Below are positions 1 to 12,796 of a stretch of DNA of 64,000 nt, piece after piece. The notes beneath the pieces were generated by a model. The model was not told the DNA's origin and searched no databases. It worked only from the letters and a program-made list of their open reading frames with translations. The stretch is from NCBI RefSeq assembly GCF_013337685.1, contig NZ_SUQN01000005.1:62001-126000 (forward strand). The letters are read 5' to 3'. Positions within the stretch are counted from its first letter, which is position 1. Each line of letters begins with the position of its first letter. A program made the translations under genes and the position numbers. The stretch is from Citrobacter gillenii (lineage in GTDB: Bacteria; Pseudomonadota; Gammaproteobacteria; Enterobacterales; Enterobacteriaceae).

Positions 1-73
1 CCTCCAGCAGCGCGTCTACATCAACGCTGACCTCACGTTTGGCCGTCTCGCTGTACTCTTTCGCGGTTTTCAT
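1..73 (-). CDS. yodD: YodD, small stress-related protein (partial, 5' end only)
   Basis: Only the first 24 codons lie in the window; the gene runs off the left edge on the minus strand. The N-terminus MKTAKEYSETAKREVSV matches the short E. coli protein YodD almost exactly, and yodD neighbours dsrB and rcsA there too. A GAGGTAGGTGA stretch precedes the ATG and supplies a ribosome binding site. The family is known only as small proteins linked to stress and biofilm expression; the molecular role is unknown. The assignment rests on sequence recall plus synteny. Confidence 0.8.
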   Translation of the reverse strand, partial: MKTAKEYSETAKREVSVDVDALLE

Positions 74-146
74 TCACCTACCTCTCAACCGTTACGGATA
101 CCGGGTGTATGCAGCAAAATCGCTAACGCACACTTTCTAAGTATAG

Positions 147-425
<279 letters not shown>

Positions 426-445
426 TCATACCGCTTTTGTCTTGA

Positions 446-476
446 TGCTGACTGGTGACATTCCCACCAGTCAGCA
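446..476. terminator. Hairpin between convergent dsrB and rcsA
   Basis: A perfect 12-bp inverted repeat (arms 446-457 and 465-476, 7-nt loop) sits in the 55-bp gap between the two convergent genes. There is no clear T-tract on either side, so it is a candidate bidirectional terminator or mRNA 3'-end stabiliser rather than a classic intrinsic terminator. Confidence 0.5.
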
Positions 477-480
477 CATA

Positions 481-1104
481 CTAGCGCATATTCACAAAGA
501 TACCGTTGGTGACGTTATCGGTGAGTCGAACGACGTGATAGATCACCTGTTTATTATGCGTTTTGATCTTTCGTTTTATATTCCCCTTATGGGATGAGAC
601 GGTTTTTGCTTTGATATTCATTTGATCGGAAATCTGAATGGTTCCCTGACCCTCCATCCACATGCGTAACATGCTGGACTCGGTGCGGCTTAATGACAGT
701 GTCGGCAGATTGACATCGACAACAATATCCGCATCCTTTTTAAGAATATCGCCAAGCAATTCGTCCAGTGAATCCGGTTTAATCGACTTTGAACTGATTA
801 ATAAATTTTTTCTGACCAAGAGATATTCATCAAAATGGACGTTGGCAATAGCCATAAATACGATAAATAATGTACTGGGATGCTGATTAATGATCTGCTT
901 TATTTGCTGACTGTTAGCCGGATCGTGGATGAAACAGTCTTCATTAATAAACACCACAGCAGGTTGATGTGCGTCACAGGCGATACTGAGTTCGTCAACG
1001 GTTGAAATACCGTTGATTTCCTTTTTTTTCACCCCCCGGCTTACCAGATACCCGGTCAACCCTAACCGGGTGTAACTGCATAAATCCATAATAATCGTTG
1101 ACAT
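481..1104 (-). CDS. rcsA: RcsA, capsule-synthesis transcriptional activator
   Basis: A 207-residue LuxR/FixJ-family regulator, the usual RcsA length. The C-terminal third carries the helix-turn-helix (around residues 143-195; [18 protein letters not shown] is typical of LuxR recognition helices). The N-terminal part is the auxiliary domain without a receiver phosphorylation site. In E. coli and relatives RcsA pairs with phosphorylated RcsB to activate capsule genes and its own promoter and to repress flhDC, which lies 51 kb away in this window. The protein is a Lon substrate and its promoter is silenced by H-NS; the 281-bp upstream region is AT-rich, as that would require. I could not place an RcsAB box with confidence. 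Confidence 0.95.
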   Translation of the reverse strand: MSTIIMDLCSYTRLGLTGYLVSRGVKKKEINGISTVDELSIACDAHQPAVVFINEDCFIHDPANSQQIKQIINQHPSTLFIVFMAIANVHFDEYLLVRKNLLISSKSIKPDSLDELLGDILKKDADIVVDVNLPTLSLSRTESSMLRMWMEGQGTIQISDQMNIKAKTVSSHKGNIKRKIKTHNKQVIYHVVRLTDNVTNGIFVNMR

Positions 1105-1385
1105 GGCATACCCTCACTCAATGCGTAACGATAATTCCCCTTACCTGATTATTTCTGCACAACTAAACGGAATAATAACAACCCAAGATGACGCTTTTAC
1201 TGCTTGTTTTCAGGCGGATTTACTATCCCGTAAAGTTGCGTATAATTTGCCAGGAAACTTCTTAAAGTAAAGTAAATGTTGCGTTCTGTGAGTAAGGCAA
1301 AAACAAATAAGCCGCGGCAGCGTTATCCTGGTAGATGTGGTCTATTTTTTAATTTCGGACAATCCTTAGTAAAACAGGATAAATA

Positions 1386-2180
1386 CTATGGGTTATTATT
1401 TGTGGGCATTTCACTGATGATATCGGCAAGTAAATTAAAAATTTCGCTGAATAATCGTTCGCAGAATGGGGCAATTAATGGCATTAATGCGGCCATTAAA
1501 GAAATACCTACCGTCAGGGTCAGCGGAAAGCCAATGACAAAAACGGAGAGCTGGGGAGCCATACGATTTAACAACCCGAGCGCGAGGTTGAGCGTGAGCA
1601 GCAGCGTCATCACCGGCAGCGCCAGCATCAGCCCGTTGAGAAATATTAAGCTGCCCGCGCGAGCAAGGGCGAGGAAGGCATTACTGTTTACCGGGTGACC
1701 GCCGATCGGCAGGGTATGAAACGTGTCTACCAGCAGTGAGATCAACCATAGGTGACCGTTAAAGGTCAAAAACAGCAGCATGGCAAGTAAATCCATCAGT
1801 CGTGCCAGCACGGGCATGTTCAGTCGACTGCCGGGGTCAAAGAATGTGGCGAAAGAAAGCCCCATTTGCAGGCCAATTAACTCACCGGCCGTACGCACAG
1901 CAGCAAATGCAAATTGCATGGTGAAGCCTAACGCAATACCGATCAGGATTTGCTGCATCGCCAACCATAATGCTGCGATGGAGAAAATTGGCACGTCATT
2001 GGCAGGTAGGGACGGGGCGATAACCACCGTTATCATCAGGCCCAACCCCAGCTTTATCCGCTTAGGTATCGCACGCTCACTGAGGATCGGTGCCGTAGAA
2101 ATGAGTGCCAATACACGCAGCAGTGGCCAGAAATACAGGTTCAACCAGTAAAGCCATTGATCGCTCGTCACCTGCAGCAT
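1386..2180 (-). CDS. fliR: FliR, flagellar type III export gate protein
   Basis: A 264-residue integral membrane protein (E. coli FliR is 261) with about six hydrophobic segments. It is last in the fliLMNOPQR operon and only 8 bp downstream of fliQ. FliR joins FliP5 and FliQ4 in the helical export gate at the centre of the MS ring, through which rod, hook and filament subunits pass. The family signature around [17 protein letters not shown] and the [12 protein letters not shown] stretch are present. Nothing is truncated. Confidence 0.95.
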   Translation of the reverse strand: MLQVTSDQWLYWLNLYFWPLLRVLALISTAPILSERAIPKRIKLGLGLMITVVIAPSLPANDVPIFSIAALWLAMQQILIGIALGFTMQFAFAAVRTAGELIGLQMGLSFATFFDPGSRLNMPVLARLMDLLAMLLFLTFNGHLWLISLLVDTFHTLPIGGHPVNSNAFLALARAGSLIFLNGLMLALPVMTLLLTLNLALGLLNRMAPQLSVFVIGFPLTLTVGISLMAALMPLIAPFCERLFSEIFNLLADIISEMPTNNNP

Positions 2181-2188
2181 GGCGGCGT

Positions 2189-2458
2189 CTACCCGATGAT
2201 ATAGGGGATATTGCTGAACAGCGTACGCACATAGTCCAGCAACAGGTTAAGCATCCACGGCCCGGCCACAATAATAGCGACAAAGACCGCGACAATTTTC
2301 GGAATGAACGATAGCGTCATTTCGTTAATTTGGGTTGCCGCCTGCAGGATGCTGATAATCAGCCCCGTCACCAGTGCAACCAGTAACAACGGTGCGGCGA
2401 GGGCAAGAGCGACTTTCATCGCCTCGGTGCCCATCATCATGACCGATTCAGGTGTCAT
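2189..2458 (-). CDS. fliQ: FliQ, flagellar type III export gate protein
   Basis: An 89-residue protein with two hydrophobic hairpin helices (about residues 16-38 and 55-80), the standard FliQ architecture and length. It starts [18 protein letters not shown], as in E. coli and Salmonella. It lies 9 bp after fliP and 8 bp before fliR, so the three gate genes are co-transcribed and probably translationally coupled. FliQ packs around the FliP-FliR core in the export apparatus. Confidence 0.95.
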   Translation of the reverse strand: MTPESVMMMGTEAMKVALALAAPLLLVALVTGLIISILQAATQINEMTLSFIPKIVAVFVAIIVAGPWMLNLLLDYVRTLFSNIPYIIG

Positions 2459-2467
2459 TTCGCGCCT

Positions 2468-3205
2468 CTAACTGTAAAAACTTTGCGCCAGCGAACCGAC
2501 AAGCAGTTGCCAGCCGTCAACCAGCACAAACAGCATCAGCTTAAACGGCAGCGCGATGGTGGCGGGCGGTACCATCATCATCCCGAGTGCCATCAATACG
2601 CTGGCGATCACCAGGTCGATTATCAGGAAAGGAATGAAAATCGTAAAACCTATCTGGAAGGCTGTTTTCAGTTCGCTGGTGACATAGGCTGGCAGCAGAA
2701 TTCGCATCGGCACTGCTTCCGGTCCCTGTAACGGTCCGCTGTTTGCCAGACGCGCAAACAGTGCCAGATCGGCTTCGCGGGTCTGGCGCAACATAAACTC
2801 ACGCAGCGGCTGTGCGCCTTTCTCTATCGCTTCCTGCATGGAGATCTTCTCTTCGCTGAACGGCTGATATGCGTCAACGTAGATTTTGTCGATCACCGGG
2901 GACATGATGAAAAAAGTCAAAAATAGCGCCAGTCCAAGTAACACCTGGTTTGGCGGGGCGGACGGTGTTCCCAGCGCGTTACGTAACAGACCGAAAACGA
3001 TGATGATGCGGGTGAAGCTGGTCATCATCAGCAAAATGGCGGGCAGGAACGTCAGCGAGGTGATAAACACCAGCGTTTGTACCGGTAACGTCCAGCTTTG
3101 TCCGCCGCCGGGCAGTGGCTGGCTAACCAGACCGGGAAGCTGGGCCGCGGCCACTGGGCTAAACAGCCACAAGCCGAGCAGCGTGAGGGACAACAAACGG
3201 CGCAT
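2468..3205 (-). CDS. fliP: FliP, flagellar type III export gate protein
   Basis: A 245-residue membrane protein, identical in length to E. coli FliP. An N-terminal cleavable signal sequence (residues 1-21, ending VAAAQ) is followed by a hydrophobic segment, a periplasmic domain (about 85-185) and C-terminal membrane helices. The conserved block [19 protein letters not shown] lies near residues 63-81. Its start overlaps the end of fliO by one base (TAATG type), indicating coupling. FliP forms the pentameric core of the export gate. Confidence 0.96.
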   Translation of the reverse strand: MRRLLSLTLLGLWLFSPVAAAQLPGLVSQPLPGGGQSWTLPVQTLVFITSLTFLPAILLMMTSFTRIIIVFGLLRNALGTPSAPPNQVLLGLALFLTFFIMSPVIDKIYVDAYQPFSEEKISMQEAIEKGAQPLREFMLRQTREADLALFARLANSGPLQGPEAVPMRILLPAYVTSELKTAFQIGFTIFIPFLIIDLVIASVLMALGMMMVPPATIALPFKLMLFVLVDGWQLLVGSLAQSFYS

Positions 3206-3582
3206 CAGGATCTCCCAGGACGCTTAAGCAAACTCTTCATCATGGACTGGAAATCCGCCGGGGGGGCCGGGTTCTCGTCGGGCACCGCGGACGTAGGGGG
3301 CAGGGTATGCAGCACGTTAATCTGCGATGCGGTCACACCCAGCACCAGACGTGCGTCCTCAACCTCAACAATCACCACCCGTTCGCGCGGTCCCAATGAG
3401 GTGCTGGCCGTGACTTTCAGTCCGCGTGTACCGGCCCCTTTCGGGGAAAAACCCAGGCGTTTAATGACCCAGGCCGCGGCGAGGATCAACAGGATTATGC
3501 CCAGCAGCGCGCCGCTGACCTGCACCAGCGGTGAGCCGGGAACGGCGGCGGGCTGAGAGACGGTAGCCTGGGTGTTCATCAT
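3205..3582 (-). CDS. fliO: FliO, export gate assembly protein
   Basis: A 125-residue single-pass protein: one hydrophobic segment at about residues 21-45 and a cytoplasmic C-terminal domain. The length agrees with E. coli FliO. FliO is a scaffold that promotes assembly of the FliP ring and is not itself part of the finished gate. It abuts fliN (shared base at 3582) and fliP (shared base at 3205), so the operon is packed without gaps. The Pro-rich tail [10 protein letters not shown] is typical of this poorly conserved protein. Confidence 0.92.
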   Translation of the reverse strand: MMNTQATVSQPAAVPGSPLVQVSGALLGIILLILAAAWVIKRLGFSPKGAGTRGLKVTASTSLGPRERVVIVEVEDARLVLGVTASQINVLHTLPPTSAVPDENPAPPADFQSMMKSLLKRPGRS

Positions 3583-3995
3583 TAACGGCTCAGGCGGCGC
3601 ATACGTTCAGACGGCGTAATAATGTCAGTGATACGCACGCCGTATTTATCTGCGACGACAACCACTTCGCCCTGAGCAATCAGGTAACCGTTGATCAGAA
3701 TATCCAGCGGCTCGCCCGCCAGACCGTCCAGTGCGACGACGGAGCCTTGCGTCAGGCGCAACAGCTCTTTGATGGTCATGCGAGTGCGGCCCAGTTCGAC
3801 GGTCAGCTTGACCGGAATGTCCATGATCAGGTCGATGTCCTGCAGTGTACCGCTGACGTCCCCGCCGCCTAACTGCTGGAATACCGCATCTACCGAACTT
3901 TTAGCCGTGGTCGTTGTTTGCTCATTTAACGCGTCAGCCCACAGATCGTCCAATGCACCAGTGTTCTCATCGGACGGATTATTCATGTCACTCAT
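3582..3995 (-). CDS. fliN: FliN, flagellar motor switch (C-ring) protein
   Basis: A 137-residue protein with the FliMN/SpoA C-terminal domain (about residues 60-135; IPVKLTVELGRTRMTIKELL and SVVALDGLAGEPLDILING are family hallmarks). FliN tetramers form the lower C-ring with FliM, dock the FliH-FliI ATPase complex and help set rotation direction. The start codon overlaps the 3' end of fliM by 4 bases, so expression ratios are probably coupled. Confidence 0.96.
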   Translation of the reverse strand: MSDMNNPSDENTGALDDLWADALNEQTTTTAKSSVDAVFQQLGGGDVSGTLQDIDLIMDIPVKLTVELGRTRMTIKELLRLTQGSVVALDGLAGEPLDILINGYLIAQGEVVVVADKYGVRITDIITPSERMRRLSR

Positions 3996-4996
3996 TTGGG
4001 CTGTTCCTCATTCAGCGAATTCAAAATCGGGTTGATCAAATGTTCTACGCGTAACGCATACTGACCGTTTACGGTGCCATATTGGCTGGTCAGCACAGGC
4101 ACGCCGTCCACATGAGCAATAATGCGGTCGGGTTTTTCAATCGGCAGCACATCGCCGGGTTTGAGCTTTAAAATCTGCGACAGACGCAGCGGAATGTCGG
4201 CAAAGTTCGCCACCAGCTCCAGCTCTGAATGCTGAACCTGACGCACCAGGTTATTACGCCAGTTCTGATCCTCATTGCGCGAGTTTTCCAGCGGCGGGTT
4301 AACCAGCAGTTCGCGCAACGGTTCAATCATGCTGAAGGGCAGACAGATGTTAAATTCACCGGTCAGGTTGCCAATTTCAACGTGGAACGGCGTGTTCACC
4401 ACAATGTCGTTTGGTGAGGTGGTGATATTGGTAAATTTCACCTGCATTTCCGAGCGCACGTACTCCACTTCCAGCGGGTTGATCGCTTTCCAGGCGTCGC
4501 TGTAGCTTTCCAGCGCCAGCTTCAGCATGCGGTTGATCACGCGCTGCTCGGTATGCGTAAATTCGCGACCTTCCACCTTCGTCGGGAAGCGTCCATCACC
4601 GCCAAACAGGTTATCGACGGCGATAAACACCAGACTCGGCGAGAACACCACCAGACCCGTACCGCGGAGCGGTTTCAGGTGGATCAAGTTCAGGTTGGTT
4701 GGTACCGGTAAGTTACGCGCAAACTCGTGATACGGCTGGATGCGGATCGCACCCACGGTAATATCCGGGCTACGGCGCAACAGGTTAAATAATCCCATCC
4801 GGAACTGGCGCGCGAAGCGTTCGTTGATGATCTCCAGCGCTTGCAAACGCTCGCGAACAACGCGGCGTTGGGTGTTGGGATCGTACGGACGAATATTGCT
4901 TTCGTTTGCAATACCGGAAATAGGTTCGTCTTTGGTGTCGCTATCGCCGTTAAGCAATGCGTCAATTTCAGCCTGAGAAAGAATACTGTCGCCCAT
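3992..4996 (-). CDS. fliM: FliM, flagellar motor switch protein, CheY-P target
   Basis: 334 residues from the ATG at 4996, the exact E. coli length. An upstream in-frame extension to 5062 overlaps fliL and is not used by the family. The N-terminal peptide GDSILSQAEIDALLNGD is the CheY-P docking segment. The middle CheC-like domain and a C-terminal SpoA domain (about 255-325) follow. FliM links FliG to FliN in the C ring and converts CheY-P binding into a change of motor direction. It lies 4 bp after fliL. Confidence 0.96.
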   Translation of the reverse strand: MGDSILSQAEIDALLNGDSDTKDEPISGIANESNIRPYDPNTQRRVVRERLQALEIINERFARQFRMGLFNLLRRSPDITVGAIRIQPYHEFARNLPVPTNLNLIHLKPLRGTGLVVFSPSLVFIAVDNLFGGDGRFPTKVEGREFTHTEQRVINRMLKLALESYSDAWKAINPLEVEYVRSEMQVKFTNITTSPNDIVVNTPFHVEIGNLTGEFNICLPFSMIEPLRELLVNPPLENSRNEDQNWRNNLVRQVQHSELELVANFADIPLRLSQILKLKPGDVLPIEKPDRIIAHVDGVPVLTSQYGTVNGQYALRVEHLINPILNSLNEEQPK

Positions 4997-5000
4997 GTCT

Positions 5001-5468
5001 TTACCGCAGAATAAAAGCTGTATAAAGAACGTCGGTGACAACCTGTTTCGGCTGCCCGACAACGAGCGGAGTCGCGAGCGTCTCTTTGATGGCGGCGATC
5101 AACTGCTGTTTACCTTGCTCGGTGGCGAGCGTGGCGGCATTCTGACGCGAAAACAGCAGCAGCAGACGGCTGCGAACTTCCGGCAGATATTCGCTCAGGC
5201 GCGCGCGCGTCGCTTCGTCTTTCATACGCAGCGTGACCCCGATATACAGCACGCGATCCGCATCACCCAGATTGACGGTAAATGTATCCAGCGCAAAAAA
5301 CACCGGGGCTGGCGGTGGGGCCGGTTCCGCGCTAACGCTGGCGGACGGCTGCTGCTGCATACGCCAGTAGCTATATCCCGCAGTTGCGCAGGCGGCGAGG
5401 GTAATTAACACCAGCAGAGGGATCCAAATAGCGCGTTTACTCTTTTTGTTAATCGCGGAGTCAGTCAT
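5001..5468 (-). CDS. fliL: FliL, flagellar basal-body associated stator-supporting protein
   Basis: A 155-residue bitopic membrane protein: short basic cytoplasmic N-terminus, one membrane helix at about residues 13-33, a Pro-rich linker (PAPPPAPVF) and a periplasmic domain related to stomatin/SPFH proteins. FliL surrounds MotAB stators and supports torque under load, especially in swarming. It is the first gene of fliLMNOPQR; the 104-bp gap to fliK must carry the class 2 promoter, though I could not pick one out. Confidence 0.93.
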   Translation of the reverse strand: MTDSAINKKSKRAIWIPLLVLITLAACATAGYSYWRMQQQPSASVSAEPAPPPAPVFFALDTFTVNLGDADRVLYIGVTLRMKDEATRARLSEYLPEVRSRLLLLFSRQNAATLATEQGKQQLIAAIKETLATPLVVGQPKQVVTDVLYTAFILR

Positions 5469-5572
5469 CAGATACGGGCTTCCTGTTTCGGTACAGCTTA
5501 TGGGCTGATTATCCCGTGTCCTGTCCCCGACAAAGCGTGGAAAAGACGCGGATAATCATGCTACCTCTGGCG

Positions 5573-6787
5573 TTAGGCGAAGATGTCTACTGCGCCGTCA
5601 CCGCGCGCGGCGGCTTGCAGCGAGGCCGGGGCGGCCAGAGCGGCGTCATCTTCGCTGGCAAAAATGTCTTGTCCCTGAGTGCGCCCCGCCTGTTGCTGCT
5701 GAGCAGAAGACTGCTGCTGGCCAGCGAAGCTTTCGCTGCTGATGCTGCTTTGCCCCAGTTGGATCCCACTTTCAGCCAGCTGAGTCCGCAGCATCGGCAA
5801 CGCTGCTTCCAGCGCGGCACGCACGTGGCTATGTGGTGACACCATTTGCAATTGCGCCTGGTTGTCATCCAGCTTGAGGGAGATTTGCACCTGGCCCAGG
5901 TCCTGTGGATGTAAGCGCAGTTCCGCGCTTTGTTGGCCCTGACGGGTGAACAGCGTGACGTGCTGACTTAGCGATTGCTGCCATTCGTGGCTACCCAGCG
6001 GGGCGCTCAGCACCGGTGCGGCTGCAGGGAGCGGCTGCGCGTGCGTTTGCGCCCCAGCCGGTGGCGTAATTGCCGCGCCAACGCTTACCGGGGACGGAGT
6101 GCTTTCCATCTCCGCGTGGGCGGTTGCCGCCGCCGTCAGTGGGGTTAAAGTAGGATTACGTGTCTGGTCAACGCCAGCGGCGTGCATCGCGCCATCCGCT
6201 TTACCTTTTTTCACCTCACCCGAAGTTAGTTCGACGCGGTTATCCGCCGTCCCGCCGGACGAATTGCCGCGCAACAGTGTGGCCAGGGTGGAGTCTACCG
6301 GGGCGGATGCGGTTTCACCGACGGGCGTGGTGATGGGCTGGCCCGGCAGCATCGCAAATAGCGCGCTCAGGTTCGCCAGATCCTCATCGCTGAGCGTGGT
6401 GGTCTTATCATCGTGTGGCGCGGCTTTGCCTGTCGCCGTCAGGGTATTCACCTTCAGCGACGGCGTGAGTGCCGACAGCAATTGCTGGGCATCGGTCAGG
6501 TCGGCAAGTGTCGCGTCCGTGATCCCGCCTTTTTGTGCCAGCAGATCCGTAATTTTCGCCGCCTGGCCGTTATCGCCCTGTACTTGCAGCAACCCTTTTT
6601 GCAGTTTGCCACCCGCAGCCTGAAGATCGGCCAGCGACAGCGGGGCATCTTTTCCCTGTGCGTCGCCTGCGCCTAATGCGCCAGCCAGTAGGGCTAAAAA
6701 GTTCTCGGGTGAATCAACCGCCTTTCCTGATTGAAGCCCTGCGGTGACGTCGGTGTCGGTAGTAATCAGTTGGGGTAACGTAATCAT
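5573..6787 (-). CDS. fliK: FliK, hook-length control protein
   Basis: 404 residues, close to Salmonella FliK (405) and longer than E. coli (375). The first two thirds is a low-complexity secreted ruler rich in Ala, Thr and Pro. The C-terminal domain (about 265-355, with [19 protein letters not shown]) is the substrate-specificity switch that contacts FlhB. A Gln/Ser-rich tail ([16 protein letters not shown]) follows. It is the last gene of the fliFGHIJK operon and overlaps fliJ by 4 bases. Length variation in the ruler part is expected and correlates with hook length. Confidence 0.94.
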   Translation of the reverse strand: MITLPQLITTDTDVTAGLQSGKAVDSPENFLALLAGALGAGDAQGKDAPLSLADLQAAGGKLQKGLLQVQGDNGQAAKITDLLAQKGGITDATLADLTDAQQLLSALTPSLKVNTLTATGKAAPHDDKTTTLSDEDLANLSALFAMLPGQPITTPVGETASAPVDSTLATLLRGNSSGGTADNRVELTSGEVKKGKADGAMHAAGVDQTRNPTLTPLTAAATAHAEMESTPSPVSVGAAITPPAGAQTHAQPLPAAAPVLSAPLGSHEWQQSLSQHVTLFTRQGQQSAELRLHPQDLGQVQISLKLDDNQAQLQMVSPHSHVRAALEAALPMLRTQLAESGIQLGQSSISSESFAGQQQSSAQQQQAGRTQGQDIFASEDDAALAAPASLQAAARGDGAVDIFA

Positions 6788-7227
6788 TCGGGTTTCCTCA
6801 TAGCTGCGCGCTGAGCAAATTCATCCATTTTTTTCTGATCCAGGCGGTTTTCAGCCAGTAAAGCCGCCGTGGTCTGTCGGTCCTGTAGAGTTTTCCAGGC
6901 CTGCAGTCGTTGTTTTTTATCGCGCCAGCTGCTCAGCGCCAGGTCAACTTTCTGCGTCCACTGATTCAGCTGTTGGCGATGCTGGTCTATTGCTTTTTCC
7001 AGCGTCTGAATAAATTGCTGGTAGTTGATCCAGCGGTTACTGGTGATCCCCTGACCCATATCGCTATTAAGATTGGTGCGATACTCGTGCTGGTAGTCGA
7101 TCAGCATCTTTAACTGTTCTTCTGCCTGCTGACAGCCGCGCCGCATTTCGCCTAATAAGATAGCGGCGTCATCGACCTCTTTTTCAGCCAGATCTTTTAG
7201 TGTTGCCAGTGCACCATGTTGTGCCAT
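6784..7227 (-). CDS. fliJ: FliJ, export apparatus stalk/chaperone-escort protein
   Basis: A 147-residue, almost entirely alpha-helical charged protein, the usual FliJ length, predicted as a two-stranded antiparallel coiled coil. FliJ sits in the centre of the FliI hexamer like the gamma subunit of F1-ATPase, contacts FlhA and recycles export chaperones. It lies 21 bp after fliI and overlaps fliK by 4 bp. Confidence 0.93.
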   Translation of the reverse strand: MAQHGALATLKDLAEKEVDDAAILLGEMRRGCQQAEEQLKMLIDYQHEYRTNLNSDMGQGITSNRWINYQQFIQTLEKAIDQHRQQLNQWTQKVDLALSSWRDKKQRLQAWKTLQDRQTTAALLAENRLDQKKMDEFAQRAAMRKPE

Positions 7228-7248
7228 GACCTATGCTCTCCTGCTTAA

Positions 7249-8618
7249 TCACACCCCAGGGAAAATCAGATCCAGCGCCTGCAGGGAATCTTCCCAGTCG
7301 GCCCGTTCAAAGATCCCTTGCTGTAAAAATGCCTCCAGCTGCGGCCATAAGGTGATGGCTTTATCCAGCATCGGGTCGCTGCCTTTTGCATATGCACCCA
7401 CGCTGACTAAATCACGGTTACGCTGGAAACTGGACAGCAGCTGTTTAAAATTACGCACCCGCGCATAGTGTTTTTCGCTGATGAGCGAGGTCATTGCACG
7501 GCTGATTGAGGCTTCGATATCAATGGCCGGATAATGCCCCGCCTCCGCCAGGTGACGGGACAGCACGATGTGTCCGTCGAGGATCGCACGCGCGGAATCG
7601 GCAATCGGATCCTGCTGGTCATCGCCCTCAGTTAGCACGGTATAAAATGCGGTAACTGAACCGCCGCCGTGAATACCGTTCCCGGCACGTTCCACCAGCG
7701 CCGGTAATTTGGCGAACACCGAGGGCGGATAGCCTTTGGTGGCGGGAGGTTCACCGATAGCCAGCGCGATTTCACGCTGTGCCATCGCGTAGCGGGTAAG
7801 GGAGTCCATAATCAGCAGGACGTGCTGTCCGCGATCGCGAAAATCTTCGGCAATACGCGTGGCATAGGCGGCGCCCTGCATACGTAATAATGGGGAGACG
7901 TCCGCAGGGGCGGCAATCACCACCGAGCGTGCGCGACCGTCGGCACCGAGAATATTTTCGATAAAATCTTTTACTTCACGACCACGTTCGCCAATCAGCC
8001 CAACGACAATGACATCGGCTTGGGTATAGCGCGCCATCATGCCGAGCAGGACGCTTTTACCCACACCGGAACCGGCGAACAGGCCCATACGCTGGCCGCG
8101 ACCGACGGTTAGCAACGCATTGATGGGCCGCACACCGGTATCCAGCACGTGCTCAATGGCGGTACGTTGTAGCGGGTTAAACGGTGGTGTAATTAACGCC
8201 CCAGTTTCCGTGGTGTCGGGCGCAGGCAGACCGTCGAGGGGTTTTCCGCTGCCGTCGAGCACGCGCCCAAGCAGGGCGGGGCCCAGCGGCAACTGCTTGC
8301 CACTTTGCAGGCCTTCACCGGCAATGTTTTTCGCGTAAACACGTGCGCCAGGCAGAACGCCTTCGACTTCTTCGAGCGGCATCAAAAACAGACGCTGGCC
8401 GTTAAAACCGACCACTTCGCTTTCGACTTCCTGAGTGTCGTTGCCGTTTTGACGCTCAATCACGCAGGTGGCGCCCAGCGGCAGCTGTAAACCTGTAGCT
8501 TCCAGCACCAGGCCGGTGGCGCGGGTCAAACGCCCGTAGCGTCGTACCGACGGCAGCAGCGACATTTTCTCTTCGAAGTTATCCAGCGAGGTGAGCCAGC
8601 GGGTCAGACGGGTGGTCA

Positions 8619-8619
<1 letters not shown>
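7249..8619 (-). CDS. fliI: FliI, flagellum-specific export ATPase
   Basis: 456 residues, homologous to the F1-ATPase beta subunit. The Walker A motif AGSGVGKS is at residues 182-189, and a Walker B region ends in [11 protein letters not shown] around 270. FliI hexamers energise delivery of flagellar substrates to the export gate, regulated by FliH. The start codon shares one base with the fliH stop, so the two are coupled. All catalytic motifs are intact. Confidence 0.97.
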
Positions 8620-11977
<3,358 letters not shown>

Positions 11978-12093
11978 CTCGCACCTCGTGGATTATCGTG
12001 GACGGCGTTTTTTGCAAAGTGGAACAAGACTCACTCCCGGGTCAGCAAACTCGAAAAATTGACCGTCACATTATTTGCGGTTTTAAATTTTTC

Positions 12094-12136
12094 TATGCGC
12101 CAAAAACCGGGGGTTTTTATCGTTATTTAGCGCCTT
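12094..12136. promoter_or_regulatory. Candidate FlhD4C2 binding site between fliF and fliE
   Basis: Two inverted half sites (12094-12109 and 12121-12136) are separated by 11 nt. The right half, beginning CGTTATTT, fits the published FlhDC half-site well (about 11 of 16); the left half, containing CCAAAAACCG, is weaker (about 9 of 16). The spacing falls in the known 10-12 nt range. The site lies between two divergent class 2 genes that FlhDC activates in E. coli and Salmonella. The alignment was made by eye. Confidence 0.5.
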
Positions 12137-12193
12137 TATCTTATTGACGAGCTGGTAATCTCTGCTACGTAAAAAATCATCCAGGGGATCAGA

Positions 12194-12508
12194 ATGTCGG
12201 CAATACAGGGGATTGAAGGGGTCATCAGCCAGCTACAGGCCACGGCGACGTCAGCAAAGATGCAGGATATGCAGCCACAACCGACCGTGAGCTTTGCCGG
12301 TCAGCTGCATGCGGCGTTGGACCGCATCAGTGATGTGCAAACCGCATCTCGCGTGCAGGCAGAAAAATTTACCCTGGGTGAGCCGGGCATTGCGCTGAAT
12401 GATGTGATGACCGATATGCAAAAAGCCTCGGTCTCTATGCAGATGGGGATTCAGGTGCGTAACAAGCTGGTGTCGGCGTATCAGGAAGTCATGTCGATGC
12501 AGGTGTAG
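12194..12508 (+). CDS. fliE: FliE, MS-ring/rod junction protein
   Basis: A 104-residue protein of normal length. The N-terminus [18 protein letters not shown] and the C-terminal helices ending [18 protein letters not shown] match FliE. FliE links the MS ring to the proximal rod and is needed for export of other rod proteins. It is transcribed alone, divergent from fliF. A GGGGATC stretch 5-11 nt upstream serves as the ribosome binding site. Confidence 0.96.
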   Translation: MSAIQGIEGVISQLQATATSAKMQDMQPQPTVSFAGQLHAALDRISDVQTASRVQAEKFTLGEPGIALNDVMTDMQKASVSMQMGIQVRNKLVSAYQEVMSMQV

Positions 12509-12527
12509 GGACAACGTGCAGAAAATG

Positions 12528-12556
12528 TAGGCCGGATAAGCGCAACGCTATCCGGC
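12528..12556. repeat. REP element after fliE
   Basis: TAGGCCGGATAAGCG followed by an imperfect inverted copy ending CTATCCGGCA is the standard enterobacterial REP palindrome. It lies between the 3' ends of convergent fliE and yedF, where REPs usually act as mRNA 3'-end stabilisers or gyrase/IHF sites. Confidence 0.8.
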
Positions 12557-12562
12557 AAACAC

Positions 12563-12796
12563 TTACTTCTGAATCAAATAACGAATGGTTGGCCCATCCT
12601 GCTGAATATCCAGCACCGTATAGCCGTGATTACGTGCATCCAGCGGAATATTATTGATCGACTGCGGGCAGTCACTCACCACTTCCAGAATTTCACCTTT
12701 CTTCAGCTGCGGCATTGCTTCCAGCGTGGCGACAGCCGGGTAGGGACACGGTTCACCCACCATGTCCAGACGGTAATCAGGGACGATATTTTTCAT
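12563..12796 (-). CDS. yedF: YedF, TusA/SirA-family sulfur-carrier-like protein
   Basis: A 77-residue protein of the TusA/SirA fold. The conserved CPxP motif is visible as GEPCPYP with the active-site candidate Cys17. Members relay persulfide sulfur. Its start overlaps the end of yedE by 4 bases, and the YedE-YedF pairing with a membrane sulfur transporter is conserved across bacteria, suggesting that sulfur brought in by YedE is handed to YedF. The precise substrate is not established. Confidence 0.92.
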   Translation of the reverse strand: MKNIVPDYRLDMVGEPCPYPAVATLEAMPQLKKGEILEVVSDCPQSINNIPLDARNHGYTVLDIQQDGPTIRYLIQK

